Origin: Pyxicephalus adspersus
Lineage: Eukaryota; Chordata; Amphibia; Anura; Pyxicephalidae
Assembly (NCBI RefSeq): GCF_032062135.1
Contig: NC_092859.1
Coordinates: 23,913,549 to 23,977,548, forward strand
Direction of reading: 5' to 3'
DNA length: 64,000 nucleotides
Shown here: positions 50,806-61,584 of the stretch, in pieces
How the letters are laid out: each line of letters begins with the position of its first letter
Position numbering within the stretch: position 1 is the stretch's first letter
The notes under the pieces: generated by a model
Database searches by the model: none
What the model saw: the letters and a program-made list of their open reading frames with translations, nothing else
What the model was told of the DNA's origin: nothing
Position numbers and translations under genes: made by a program

Positions 50806-52838
50806 TTGATCTGATTAGTTGCAATATAATATATTTGTGTTCCTTGGTTTAGATACAACTGATGTATTATATAAGTGCATAGGGCAACATGGAGGAGTAA
50901 CTTTAACAATTGGCCTGGACAAATGTGAATTTATTTCTACAGATCTGTTCATCACATTAAACATTGAGTCAGCTGAGTACAATGGATGACCATTGCAAAA
51001 GTGAAGATTTCTAGGTAGGGGTTCTGTTATGTCAGGTGTGGTAGTTCTCCAATTACATTTTCCCTTGTCCTCCTGTACATGGCATAGATTCAGCTTCTGT
51101 TTCTGGGAATGAAACCCTTGTGCTGGGTGTGACGGTTCATCTCCTTCCTCTTTCATTTTCACATTTTTCTGGATAGCCTGCAAATTTCATTTTATTGCAA
51201 GTCAGCAGAATGAATCATTGCTAAATGTCTTCGTATTTACTTTTCTTAAGTACCGTGGCCTTGGATTCTTAACATGACTCCAGCCAGTAGGAAGAGAATA
51301 TTACAATAGCCTAATTATAGAAATCATGCAATGAATCGACCAGTCTTGGCCCCAACCAGCCCTGAAGTGGAACCTGGGACAGCATGTTCTCCAGAAAAGG
51401 AATTCTATATCCTTCTCAAGACGTATAACTAAAATGTTACTAAAAGAGTTAAGATTATTCACACTATAAATAAATGTGTAAAAGTTGGCCACTCTTTGTG
51501 TTAATATTATCCATTTTGGCTGTCAGACAAATTAAATTTATTTACTTTTATTAAATAAAAGTGTGATCCATCTGAGAAGGCGTGATGAAGAAACATCTTT
51601 TTATATGAGGTTCTGCACCAGCTCCAAACAAAGGTAATGTTCTGCCGGGTATATGAGGTGAATGTACAGCCATAAACATGGAGAGGTTGGGTAATTATTG
51701 CACCATGCGGGGAGCTGACAGCAAACTATTTATATTCTTTATAACAGCAGGCGCTTCATGTCCTCATAGCATACCAGTCTGCAAACAGCACCTATGGATG
51801 TCACGCATTAATAGAGAAATGTCTATATATATATATATATATATACCGTATGTTTTGTATATACTGTTTGTTTTATACTGAGACTAGCATGGCCAGCACA
51901 TACCCACAACATCAGATTCTAATGTGGGGAGGAGGGACAACCTGGAAAGTAATTCCAATGGTGACAGTCCTTGTACACAGATGTCCAAAAAATTTATATA
52001 TATATATATATATATAAGGAAAAATCTTGGAAACTACTTAGCAACAGGAAACGGTTGGTGAGGCGTAGGCTTTTTACCGTGGTAAGTGATTGTTTTAGCT
52101 TCCATTCTCTGAAGGACAGAGATTTGGAAGATTTGGGGTTCCACCTGTAGGAGTAGGATGTTATGCTAGGTACAAAAAAAGTTAGTGTTTTCACTTTTGA
52201 ATTATTAGCTGGTATCGTGACAAGCTAGATAAAAGTACCCATGCAGTTTCTCTCCATACCAGGGACGGATCTGGCTATGACAGCTATGTCTCTAGGTCAG
52301 AGCAGCCTGCTGGGATACCCCCTGGAGGAACTCTCATCAAGTGTTGGCCCTGTCCAGCACCCTGTACCCACATGAGGTGATTGACCATCTTGGTGGTGCC
52401 AACACAGTCTGAGGACCTTTTCTTTCTCCTGGTATTCATATTTGGCTGTGGAGGCTGCCCGCTCTGCTATCTCTTCCATACCTCCTGTGCATTGTGTTTG
52501 GCGAGTGCCAGAAACAAAGGGTTCTGACTCCCTATTGTGGGTTCAAGGGGAATATTTTTGCTAAATACTCCTACTTTCCAGCCACCAGCTGGTGTCAGCA
52601 TCTCATGTGGTTACCAAGGTGTTATTTTCAGTTCTTGTCATGATTTCGAGGTATCTGGATGGTGGGTTAGTTGGATGACCTGCTACCCTGAGTGCGATCC
52701 CACTCTGATCTGGAACAGAATCTGACAATTACTGAGCAAGCTTTACAGGAATTCATCTTAATTCTATACCTCCATCAGTCAGTGCTGATGTCTTTCTTCC
52801 ATCTGGAGAAGATTCTGGACACCAGTCCACTGAGAATT

Positions 52839-53250
52839 TTATTATTATTAAACACTATTTATATAGCGCCAACATATTACGCAGTGTTTTACATTAAATA
52901 GGGGTTGCAATTGACAGACAGACAGTGACACAGGAGGAGGAGAGGACCCTGTCCCGAAGAGCTTACAATCTAGGAGGTGGGGGAAGTAACACACAATAGG
53001 AGGGGGATTTGGAATGGTGGGAAGTAGTGAGGGTTTTAGAAGACAGAAAAAGACGGGTTTTAATGGCTCTGAAATAAGCAGAAAATAGGAGCAAGCCCAA
53101 TAGAACAGGGAAGACTATTCCAGAGAGTCGGGGCAGCTCTAGAAAAGTCTTGGAGTCATGCATGGGACGAGGTTATGAGTGCGGAAGTCATTAGTAGGTC
53201 CATTGGAGGAGCGAAGAAATTTGTTAGGGGAGTATGTTTTTACCAGATTA
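52839..53250. repeat. Anuran dispersed repeat, long copy (+ orientation)
   Basis: ATTATTATTAAACACTATTT, ATATAGCGCCAACATATTAC, CGAAGAGCTTACAATCTAGG, then the body shared with 17640-17890 (GGTGGGAAGTAGTGAGGG, GGTTATGAGTGCGGAAGTC). It ends by about 53250. Bases 53250-53870 show no recognised feature. Confidence 0.85.
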
Positions 53251-53870
53251 CAGTACCTGTCATGAAGCTCTGGAAGCTCCATTCCCAAATACGCTTGGGA
53301 TTACATGGATAGTAAAGGGGGATTCTCTCCATCTCATGACAGGTGCTATAGATTTGAGTTCTTTAGTCAAGGCATCCCTAGTCTCCATTCCCTGAGGTTT
53401 ATATCAAGAAAGTCATCACCATCCTATTTCTGGACAGAGATGGCAACTGAGACCAGATTTTATGGCTGAGGAATGTCGAAGTGATTCTTTATACAGGACA
53501 TCAGTTACTGGAAGAAGCTTAATTCCCCATCAATATTTCATGCTCAAGGCAAGTTGCGCATTTTTGCTTCATTGGTATCGTCCATATTCTCCTCCGTCTA
53601 AAACCTGTGCAACATAAAGAGGTGACCCTACCTCCTGTCATTGGGAAGATTAGAGTGTATCTGATGGCATCTCAGCCATTGGCCACATTCTCTTTTCATG
53701 GTTACTGAGGGACCTGGAAAAGGACAGGGATGTTTAGTGAAATTCTTACCTTTCCCTGCTCTGATTCCCTCTGTCACATCTATCATGTTCATGTCAGAGC
53801 GGCAAATAAACCAAAGTCAGGTTCTGTAATGTATATCCCTTCTATTGTGCGCTACTTCTCCCACCTCTTA

Positions 53871-53990
53871 GATTGTAAGCTCTTCAGGGCAGAGTCCTCT
53901 CCTTCTCCTGGGTCACTGTCTGTATCTGTGTGCCATTTGCAACCCCTAATGTATAGCACTGCGTAATATGTTGGTGCTATAAATATTGTT
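53871..53990. repeat. Anuran dispersed repeat, reversed fragment
   Basis: GATTGTAAGCTCTTCAGGGC, CATTTGCAACCCCTAATGTA, GCGTAATATGTTGGTGCTAT: reverse complement of the repeat's first 120 bp. Confidence 0.85.
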
Positions 53991-54096
53991 TACAACAGAG
54001 GACTGTGTGGCCAGCTAATATTATTGCAGTAATCCACTACCCCCTGCTCCAGCCCCAAGCAGGCGAATTGATGAGGTCCTGTCCCTTTAGGAGATT

Positions 54097-54175
54097 GTGG
54101 GCGGTACCATATATAGGGAGGGGAGGAGCAGGAAGAGCACAGATCCGCTGTATTGAGTGGGGTGATCTCTGTCAG
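54097..54175 (+). promoter_or_regulatory. Candidate promoter and first exon, possibly an alternative BID start
   Basis: GTGGGCGG (GC box) at 54097-54104 and a TATATA box at 54110-54115 precede a GC-rich stretch that ends in TGTCAG|GTAAGT, a consensus donor at 54176. Initiation about 30 nt after the TATA would give a short first exon near 54140-54175. The only + strand gene downstream is BID. No transcript evidence; the promoter nearer BID (56551) is better. Confidence 0.4.
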
Positions 54176-54391
54176 GTAAGTGAACCCCCAGGCAACCGTG
54201 ACACCCCCTTCTCTTCATCCCCTGGGGTGCTCCGACTTCTCTGTGACCCCCAGGTGGAGGGGGGCAAATTCAGGGAGAGAATTCAGCAAATACAGTTCTG
54301 TGTGGAAATTCAGAATTCTGCACAAAGGCCTAAAAGAGGCAGAAATGACTCTTCCCTCCTCATACCACCCTCTATCTTATATGAATGGAAG

Positions 54392-54780
54392 CTCCGACCT
54401 ATATCATAGCGCCGTACACAGGAGCTTACACTCTAATAGCTCCAACTTATATCATAGCGCTGTACACAGGAGCTTACACTCTAATAGCGCCAACCTATAT
54501 CAGAGCGCCGTACAGAGGAGCTTACACTCTAATAGATCTGACCTATATATTAGCGCCGTACAGAGGAGCTTACACTCTAATAACGCCGACCTAGATCATA
54601 GTGCTGTACACAGGAGCTTACACTCTAATAGCTCCAACCTATATCACAGCGCCGTACACAGGAGCTCACACTCTAATAACTCCGACCTGTATCATAGTGC
54701 TGTACAGAGGAGCTTACACTCTAATAGCTCGGACCTATATCATAGCGTCGTACAGAGGCGCTCACACTCTAATATCCCCT
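54392..54780. repeat. 48-bp minisatellite, about 8 copies
   Basis: The unit contains GGAGCTTACACTCTAATAGC, CCAACCTATATCATAGCG and CCGTACACA. The period is 48 bp (16 codons), so several frames stay open and give repetitive ORFs (HSAVHRSLHSNSSNLY-type). The unit words resemble the dispersed repeat (GAGCTTACAATCTAATA, AGCGCTGTACA), suggesting origin by tandem amplification of it. Not a gene. Confidence 0.9.
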
Positions 54781-55561
54781 CTCAGTGACAATTACACATC
54801 CTCCATGCAGACGTGCATTGGTTATGGGTTTTGTATTTGGATTGCGGCTGGCAGGTTAAGCTGAGACCTCAAGTGTGAAGAAGTGAAGTTGGCACTTTTG
54901 GTAATCCCGGGGTCGGGGGTGAAGTGGCGGCGGAGTGATCTGTAATGAAGCGTTTCTATTGGAGGAATTTGTGGTGTCTGACCAGCTGTTGTATTGTGAA
55001 TGTGATGCCTGCAGAGCGCCTACAAAATCCATTGCTGCGCTACAACCTGGCTGGAATCAGTTTAAAGGGCCAGACCACCCAAAAATTACTCTGGTTTCAG
55101 ATGTGTTGAGTCAGAAGTGACAACCCAACATCTAAAGGTGACCAGAGAACCATGGGGCCCGCAGTGACATTTGCTCCCGGGGCACTGTGCCCGGGTTGGC
55201 ATGGCCAGATCTAAGAGATACCAAATGCCAGCATGTGATCGCATTTATATAAAGTAAATATCTGATTAGGGTGGAGCTGACCTTGAAGTCGTGCAGCACA
55301 GCTGGGAATTGTTCTCTTTGGGTGACAACTTTCCTCCGCAGCTGTCGCCTTTGCCCGGATGTCATGATTTCCATCCCATCTGTTGGGACGTCCAGCACCG
55401 CTACAGCTACTACAGAACTACAAGTCCCAGCATCCACTGCCAGCTATTTACCCCAAACTGGAAGCCTCTGATAGAAGCTGCCGCGCCCCTACACATCAGT
55501 TCCAGAGGAGCTTTAATGATTGCTCTGCCCTGGAATGACCCCGAGTGTTCACAAATCATGC

Positions 55562-55603
55562 AGATTATTAAATATATATATAGCACCAACATATTACGCA
55601 GCG
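55562..55603. repeat. Anuran dispersed repeat, short fragment
   Basis: TTATTAAATATATATATAGC then ACCAACATATTACGCAGCGC: first part of the repeat only. Confidence 0.75.
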
Positions 55604-56520
55604 CAGATCTGTCTTCTGCATATTCTGAGGGATCGGAAAACAATTCACTGAAAATAGCCGACTTGATGCCAAGTCACCAAATCTGCCAGAAGTCACCGAA
55701 TTATCCAATCAGAAGAGCTTACCGTTGCCCAGAGACAGGCGGGGATGTTTTTGAGTTGACCTGAGTTGGTCAGGTCAGGCACATTAGTGACCGGTTCCTT
55801 CTTGCCACGGGCTTAAATCTCGCCCCTAGTGCCCGATATAGGGGGCATAGTACAGGCTCCTAGGTATGGGCCAGTGATGGTGTATTTCCAGGAATGGATA
55901 TCGGTAACACTGCAGCATACAGAGACATTATAGACAATTGTGCACTTCCTCCTTGTGGTCACCGCTTCAGGAAGATCCAGCATGACTGTCCCTGTGCACA
56001 AAGCCGGCTTTATACAAACATTGTGTGATCCGATTGGTGGAGAACTCGTGTCCCGCACAGAACCCGGACCCCACCAAACACCATCAGCATGAATACCATG
56101 AGCTGGGCCTTATCCAACATCAGAACCCAACTCCTTAATCCCTACACACACAGTGTCATCAATGTGGACTACAGAGCCCCTCCCTACAATATAGAGAGAG
56201 ATATTCTGTAGCTGCGAAAATGGTCTTGATAAAAAGTGCAGCCATTGTACATGGGCAGTGTCGGAGCTGTGGCTGGGTGCTGCTTTTTGAACCCTTTGTG
56301 TCCAGGCTACAAAGATATTTGTGTCTTTTGTATTTGTGTTTCTCCGTCTGTGTATGTAGGAGAAGTGTAAGCTCCAGGGGCCACAGCTGTGCAGGAAGTA
56401 TCTGGCAGGGTACATGATGGGGAAGTTGGAGGGGTCCTGGCAGGGGAAGGGTTAGCTGGGGTTTTACAAGCCTCCAGGGAGATATATTTGGGAGTTCTTG
56501 TTGTAACAAGCGGTTGGGTA

Positions 56521-56600
56521 TTTCCTCTGCTGATGTCACTCTGTGCGGAGTATAAATAAGCCGACGTCCTGACCGGAGTCACCACACTAAGCGGCTGCAG
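56521..56600 (+). promoter_or_regulatory. BID: BID core promoter and short noncoding exon 1
   Basis: TATAAATAAG at 56551-56560 follows a CRE-like GATGTCACT. About 30 nt downstream begins a short interval ending in GGCTGCAG|GTGAGC (donor at 56601). This gives a noncoding first exon of roughly 56580-56600, spliced to the acceptor at 58228. It lies in the right place and orientation for BID. Exact start site is inferred. Confidence 0.6.
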
Positions 56601-58227
56601 GTGAGCTGTGCCCGGCGCCCATTGCTGCCAGGCAGACATTTATATTTATAGATGGGCAGGGGAGGGGTACAGTAGTCATGACGGCTGCTTCTGTGTGTGG
56701 GGTGAGAGGGGCAGATCTCATATTGGGGCAGATTGCACATCATTGTCGCATTGGGCTGCTTGTAAACACTCTCTGTGTGTGGAATGTATCTCAGCACTCC
56801 CCCTGACAATGCCATCATTTACTTTGCTTTGTAGAAGGACGGCGCCATGTTTGTTCAGGTATAACCTGGGGTCATTTATTTCCTGGTCAGAGGTGACACA
56901 CTCTTGTAAATCCCGATGTCTGCACACAAATCTTTGACTAAAAGATCAGCAGCCTCACCTTGTTACAATGTCAGTCTTGGGGAGAGGTGACTGAGGAAAT
57001 GCTGCCTGCAGCAGACTGATGACACAATCTCAGCCTAGGCAGAGTCACTTGAGTGGTGATATGAAATGGCATAATATTATAACAATAAACAGTGGAGTTT
57101 ATCTGATCAGTGATTGCTGTATATTGTTTTGTAAAGTTGCTGACAGGTCCTCTTTAGGCCCCCTCCATGTGTTTCTAGGAATTTCCAGGACAATAATCAG
57201 GGAGAGAGCTTTGCCAGGATTTCATTTCCAGGCGAGAGATAATCTAGAATTCCCCCTATAGGGAGGGGTTTTTGTGATAGATCCCCGGCCAGGAAGTTGT
57301 GGCCCCGTGGCTGAGCTGGGGAATTTCAGCAGCACCTTACCTGGAGCCACCTAACCCTTTCACTCAGCACCAACCCAAACCACTTAACCCTCTCTCCCGT
57401 ACCGTGTGTGAATTTGTGGGTGAATGTTTCTGATTTTCCTTGGTTTTCAGGCTTCTGAAAAGAAGCTTCAAGAAAAGTCCCAGCTAAACTTTTTGTTTAG
57501 TTTTTGAATCTGAATTTCAGAGTTTATTGCTCCTTCCTGTCCCGGTGCCACACTTGTAAGGAAACCTCCGTGGGGTGAATGTTTTCCCATCAGACAGTCG
57601 TAGTGAATGTGACTTTTCCTGTATCCACATTCCATCCTTCATTGTCACACGTACAGTTCGGGCCAGATAGGGCTGGAGAGATGAGCAAATCTAAATCATA
57701 TGAATGTGACGATGACAAATCAGAAATGTGCGGATTGCCAATCGTCCAGGGATTTTTTTATTTGCAAATCAACATCACGTTACATTGGCCAGACTGGGAC
57801 CTGTGCTCACATTTTAGTCAAATTGTGCAAAAAGAAAAAAACATAACTCCCCCCCCCCCCTTACCTGATTGGGGGTAGAAAACTAGAAGAACACAGACTG
57901 TATTACAGAGATGTTACCTGGGGACACTGCGGGAGGACTCTGCTCCATCTAACTCTGCTCAGGTCTCTTCTCCTCTCCTAGGACAGATCATGGTTCATCT
58001 CCAGCAGCGTGGATTGGGTGGGCACAAAGGGGAGATCTCTGTATCTGGGTAGGGGGTACAGTTTGGATTTTGAACACCAGAGGGCACCCTAATAGGTGTA
58101 GTTCTGTGTGTAAATAGATGGAACAAGGCTGGGATTTGGATGATCTGCAGATCAGAGGAAGATTATGAGGGTCAGCTCTCTGCTCTGTGTGTCCCCGGAC
58201 TCATCTCTCTGTTTTGTCCCCGCACAG
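56601..58227 (+). other. BID intron 1
   Basis: GC-moderate intron between the inferred exon 1 and the first coding exon. It contains a C10-11 run near 57848-57860. Nothing else recognised. Confidence 0.5.
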
Positions 58228-58242
58228 CCTCGCGTAGTCAGG

Positions 58243-58402
58243 ATGACGGTGGAGCTGATTCTCCTCACCTTCCTGGAGAAGCAGAAGGATCAGACTTCTG
58301 AATATAAGGAGGCTGTAAAGTCTCTGGCGCAAATTATCGACAGAGATGGCAACTTGGAGACAGACGGGATTCCCAACTATAGATTTTTGATGGAGGATAA
58401 CG
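58243..58402 (+). CDS. BID: BID coding exon 1 (N-terminal helix and caspase site)
   Basis: The exon starts at 58228 after TTTGTCCCCGCACAG; the ATG is at 58243 (CAGGATGA). The donor is GATAACG|GTAAGT. It encodes MTVELILLTFLEKQKDQTSE then KEAVKSLAQIIDRDG, and NLETDGIPNYRFLMEDN. ILLTFLEKQK fits human TNLLVFGFLQS, and LETDG is the regulatory cleavage site. Confidence 0.93.
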
Positions 58403-61400
58403 GTAAGTCATACAGAAGGGACATGTGTCTCTAATATAGCACCGGCTGAGCTGCTTAGTTATTGGCTCAGTCCAACACCATATTTATAAAAGATTCACCT
58501 GTCGGTTTGGTGAATGTTTGCTGACAGCAGGTAAAATCCTCCTACATTTCTCATTTCAATGCATAGGAAAACAATAACACCTGCTGCCACCTAGTGGCCA
58601 GTTATCAAAAGTGCACAATAGGAAATGCTTTATATTTTAACAAATTTATGGGGGCATTAGGGTCGAACTGAGGAATGATTTATAAATAAATTCCTTAAAG
58701 TTACAGGGAAGATGCTGAGTAAGGTGACCCACTGGCCCTATTATATGTCTTTAGGACTTCAAACAACCACCTACCATTATTTCCGTTGTACTGGCATACA
58801 GCAGGAGGAGTGAGTCTCTGTAGCTTTCAAATTAATTAGTAGTGTATCCCTAATATTCAATACTTGTCATTCACAATGAGATCTGTAAGTATCCTGCAGG
58901 GGTGATGCGTGTGTAATATGAAATCATTGCTTTAGAGGTATGCCTTTTTTTGAATTTGTCGTAGAAAATAGCGTTTTACTATAGTATCCTCATTGGGTAG
59001 AGAAAACAACAGGAAGTGAGTGGAAATTTAGACAGCTGTATTCAGAACAGCTATCTCCATTGACAACCATTGAGCTGGCAACATCTGTGTCTCCCTCTAG
59101 TGGTCAAAGGAAGCAAAGCTTCTTCTCTACAAAAAACTAGGATTTTTGTTTTAGGCACTAAACTGAAAAGTGCCTAAAACAAAAATCCACTTACCTTCAG
59201 GGCAGTCCAATCCAATCCGCCATCCCGGCATCCGTCCCCGAGCTGGCGCTCCAGGCGCCGCCATCCTCTCTTTTTCCGGGTTCTTCTTCCTATGTCACCC
59301 GAACCAGGCGTGAGATCGGGTGACGTAGGTTGGGAAAGAAAGGTTTCCGATCTCATTGCGCATGCGTGAGATCGGCAAATTTTTCTTTGTGCACGAAAAG
59401 GCTCCTTCTGTGCATGCCCGAGATGCTCAGGCATGCGCCGAAGGAGCACCCAAGAGCTTCCCGGGATGTGTGACATAGGTATCCCAGGCTTTGCGCTCCC
59501 ATTCATTGGGAATTTGGGGCTGGTGCTGCATCCTTTTTTTTGTTCAAAACCTAAACTTGCACTTAAAATATATGCACCTAAAAAAAATAAACAACAGTAA
59601 TTTTACTTTAATATAAAAGGGCTGTCTACCCTTTTATGTAAAGTGAAATTTCTGAGTTTAGGTACGCTTAAATTTCTCTTTGAAATGTCACATGACTGGC
59701 TGGTAAACCAATCCTCTGGCATGTTGTCAGTTGCTCCGCCTTCCTCCCCCAGGCTGCTTTTCTCTGACACCTCCCAGGCATGCAGAATGTTCACAGGGAA
59801 TCAGTGTCCCCATATTTCAGGTGTCACCGATGTAATAAAAATTGCACAATTTTTTTATGATAATGCAGCAGATGGATGCCTGAGGACGTTAAGATAGAAA
59901 AACAATTTTCTGTACTGTATAAGGTTTCTAAATCATCAAACTTATAATCTTCCTCCTTCAGGGGCAAACCCGGGCGTGGATGAAGAGCTTTGCCGCAGGA
60001 TTGGTGCTCAGCTGGCAGAGCTGGGTGATAGGTTTGAGAAGGAAGCGCTGATCAAGCAGGAGGTGGTGGAGGGTCTCGTTCATGATATCCTCACTGAATC
60101 ACTGACAGAGGACGTACGTATTAACACAAAGTGCTGCTTATGTCCCCCTCCTAGATTGTAAGCTCTTTAGGGCAGGGTCCTCTCCTCCTCCTGTGTCACT
60201 GTCCGTATCTGTCTGTCATTTGCAACCCCTATTTAATGTACAGTGCTGTGTATTATGTTGGCACTATATAAATCCTGTTTAATATTATTAAAATGTCCCA
60301 GAATTCCCTGGACAGCCAGGTGTCTGCAGGACAGGTGCACCGCCCAACCCTGAAACGGTGTTACCTTGTGAAATTAGCATTAATTATGTAAATGTATACA
60401 TCTGGTTGTATCAGAGTCCCCTAACACTGTATGTGCATCGCTGCTCATGTCACAGGTCAGGCTAACAGGTAGACAAAGATTTAGCAGTGCAGCCGAAGTC
60501 CCTGCGTTACATTAATGCTCTCTCTGTGTTGTTTGTGTCGTTTCAGCGGTTTAAGACGCAGGTGCAATCCCTGCTGAAAAACATACCGGCTGGCATTGAG
60601 CAGGAAAAGGCCTCCATTGCAATCGCCATGTTGCTGACCAGCAAAGTCGGAAAGAACCTTCCCTCTCTCCTGCAGAGCTGCTTTTGTACTTCTGTAAACT
60701 TTATTGAGAGAAACTTCACCACATACATACGGGGCCTGGCTGCACAGGTAAGAAAGTGCTGCTCCCTCTCACCCACTGCCATAAATTATAATACAAGCTT
60801 TAAATGGAGTTTTGGATTGTGCTGGTTTCAATTCTGTAAAGCATCTTTATTTTTACTTGTGATCTTGCCAGTAACACATTTTCTGTCCTAGGGTGACAAC
60901 ACTTACTGTATTGTATCTATAGAGGGGCAGTGTTGTCATTCTAGGACAGGGTTACAAAACACCTCCCATTTCTTCTTTATAACATAGGGGAAAGAGATTT
61001 GTGGTCTTTATAGAAGAATAATTGATATAAGTGCAGTACAAGAAGAATACAGCAAGTGCTGTATTCTTGCTGAAAGTGCTGAAAGTGTGATCATATAGAA
61101 GTTCATTGATAAGAGTTTTTTACACTTTAAACTAGAAACCCAAAAGTTAAAAAACTGCAGACATGCAGGTCCTTTACTGCAAAAGGCCCAGGCGATGTCT
61201 CATCTGCAATAAAATAACTTTACCCGTCTGATCTGATCACAATAATTTAATTGCTCTTACCTGTTCTTGCTTGGGCCCAGACGCCTCCATCCTCACCCAT
61301 TCTTCTTGCTGGAGTTGGTTCTTCACCGTTGGCCGCCCAGCATGATATAACTCCCGCATGGCTGCCTTCATTCAGTCCCGGCAGCCTCAGGGGAAGTAAG

Positions 61401-61584
61401 GATGAGCCACATGTGCAGCTCTTTTCCTTTCTGCAATAAAGTTCTGCCTGGCGGCTCATTTTAAAAGCTTTAAAGACCAGACGTTCCATTGTGTCTCCAT
61501 GTGTCTGACATTTATTAATAAAAATTCTGTGTGTGCAAGGGCAGTGAGCCAAATCCTAAAATGTTTTTATTTCTCCAGAGGTGA
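58243..61584 (+). CDS. BID: BID, BH3-interacting domain death agonist (gene-level entry)
   Basis: Coding exons 58243-58402, 59962-60113, 60547-60747 and 61579-61584 join to 172 codons plus TGA (human 195). BID is a cytosolic BH3-only protein that, once cut by caspase-8, moves to mitochondria and activates BAX/BAK. Visible features: a caspase site LETD|G at residues 38-42 (human LQTD|G); a BH3 motif RRIGAQLAELGDRFEKE (human NIARHLAQVGDSMDR); and the central helices SIAIAMLLTSKVGKNLPSLL and SVNFIERNFTTYIRGLA (human TTVNFINQNLRTYVRSLA). The ATG at 58243 has A at -3. The last exon is the least certain. MICAL3 to BID order matches human 22q11. Confidence 0.93.
59140..59590. repeat. GC-rich interspersed repeat with terminal hairpin
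   Basis: A 19-bp inverted repeat (GGATTTTTGTTTTAGGCAC, 59140-59158 with 59170-59188) starts a GC-rich block with CGCATGCGTGAGATCGG and AGGCATGCGCCGAAGGAGC. It ends near CTTGCACTTAAAATATATGC. A similarly GC-rich, unrelated-looking block occurs at 61200-61560. Family unknown. Confidence 0.5.
59962..60113 (+). CDS. BID: BID coding exon 2 (BH3 exon)
   Basis: The acceptor is TTCCTCCTTCAG and the donor is GAGGAC|GTACGT; 152 nt, phase 1 to 0. It encodes GANPGVDEELCRRIGAQLAE then LGDRFEKEALIKQEVVEGLV and HDILTESLTED. The BH3 core L-x3-G-D is intact (LAELGD). Confidence 0.96.
60150..60288. repeat. Anuran dispersed repeat, reversed fragment
   Basis: GATTGTAAGCTCTTTAGGGC, CATTTGCAACCCCTATTTAA, TATTATGTTGGCACTATATA, and a TAATATTATTA tail. 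Lies in a BID intron just after the BH3 exon. Confidence 0.85.
60547..60747 (+). CDS. BID: BID coding exon 3 (central hairpin helices)
   Basis: The acceptor is TTTGTGTCGTTTCAG and the donor is GCACAG|GTAAGA; 201 nt, phase 0-0. It encodes RFKTQVQSLLKNIPAGIEQE, KASIAIAMLLTSKVGKNLPS, LLQSCFCTSVNFIERNFTTY and IRGLAAQ. This corresponds to the BAX-like hydrophobic core helices of human BID. Confidence 0.96.
61579..61584 (+). CDS. BID: BID last coding exon (Arg-stop, provisional)
   Basis: The acceptor TTTTTATTTCTCCAG at 61578 gives AGG TGA, so the protein would end GLAAQR. Human BID also ends a few residues after the same point (SLARNGMD). The overlapping AG at 61579-61580 would instead open 43 codons to 61712. 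I prefer the short version by family length. Confidence 0.5.
   Translation, partial: R

Larger units (their letters stand above)
49760..52838. other. Intergenic region, repeats only
   Basis: This holds fragments of the anuran dispersed repeat (50160-50226; 50680-50805 reversed), a hairpin-type repeat (50575-50660), and two TA microsatellites (51824-51845 and 51995-52016). Open frames here (such as 50259-50564, starting MGGSLSCC) lack any other coding evidence. Confidence 0.55.

Noticed and set aside
54180..54788. 202-codon ORF with HSAVHRSLHSN repeats
   Set aside because: Produced by the 48-bp minisatellite, whose period is a multiple of three; a second frame is open too.
57579..57878. 99-codon ORF upstream of the BID coding exon
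   Set aside because: No splice or promoter support, ends in a poly-C run; lies in BID intron 1.
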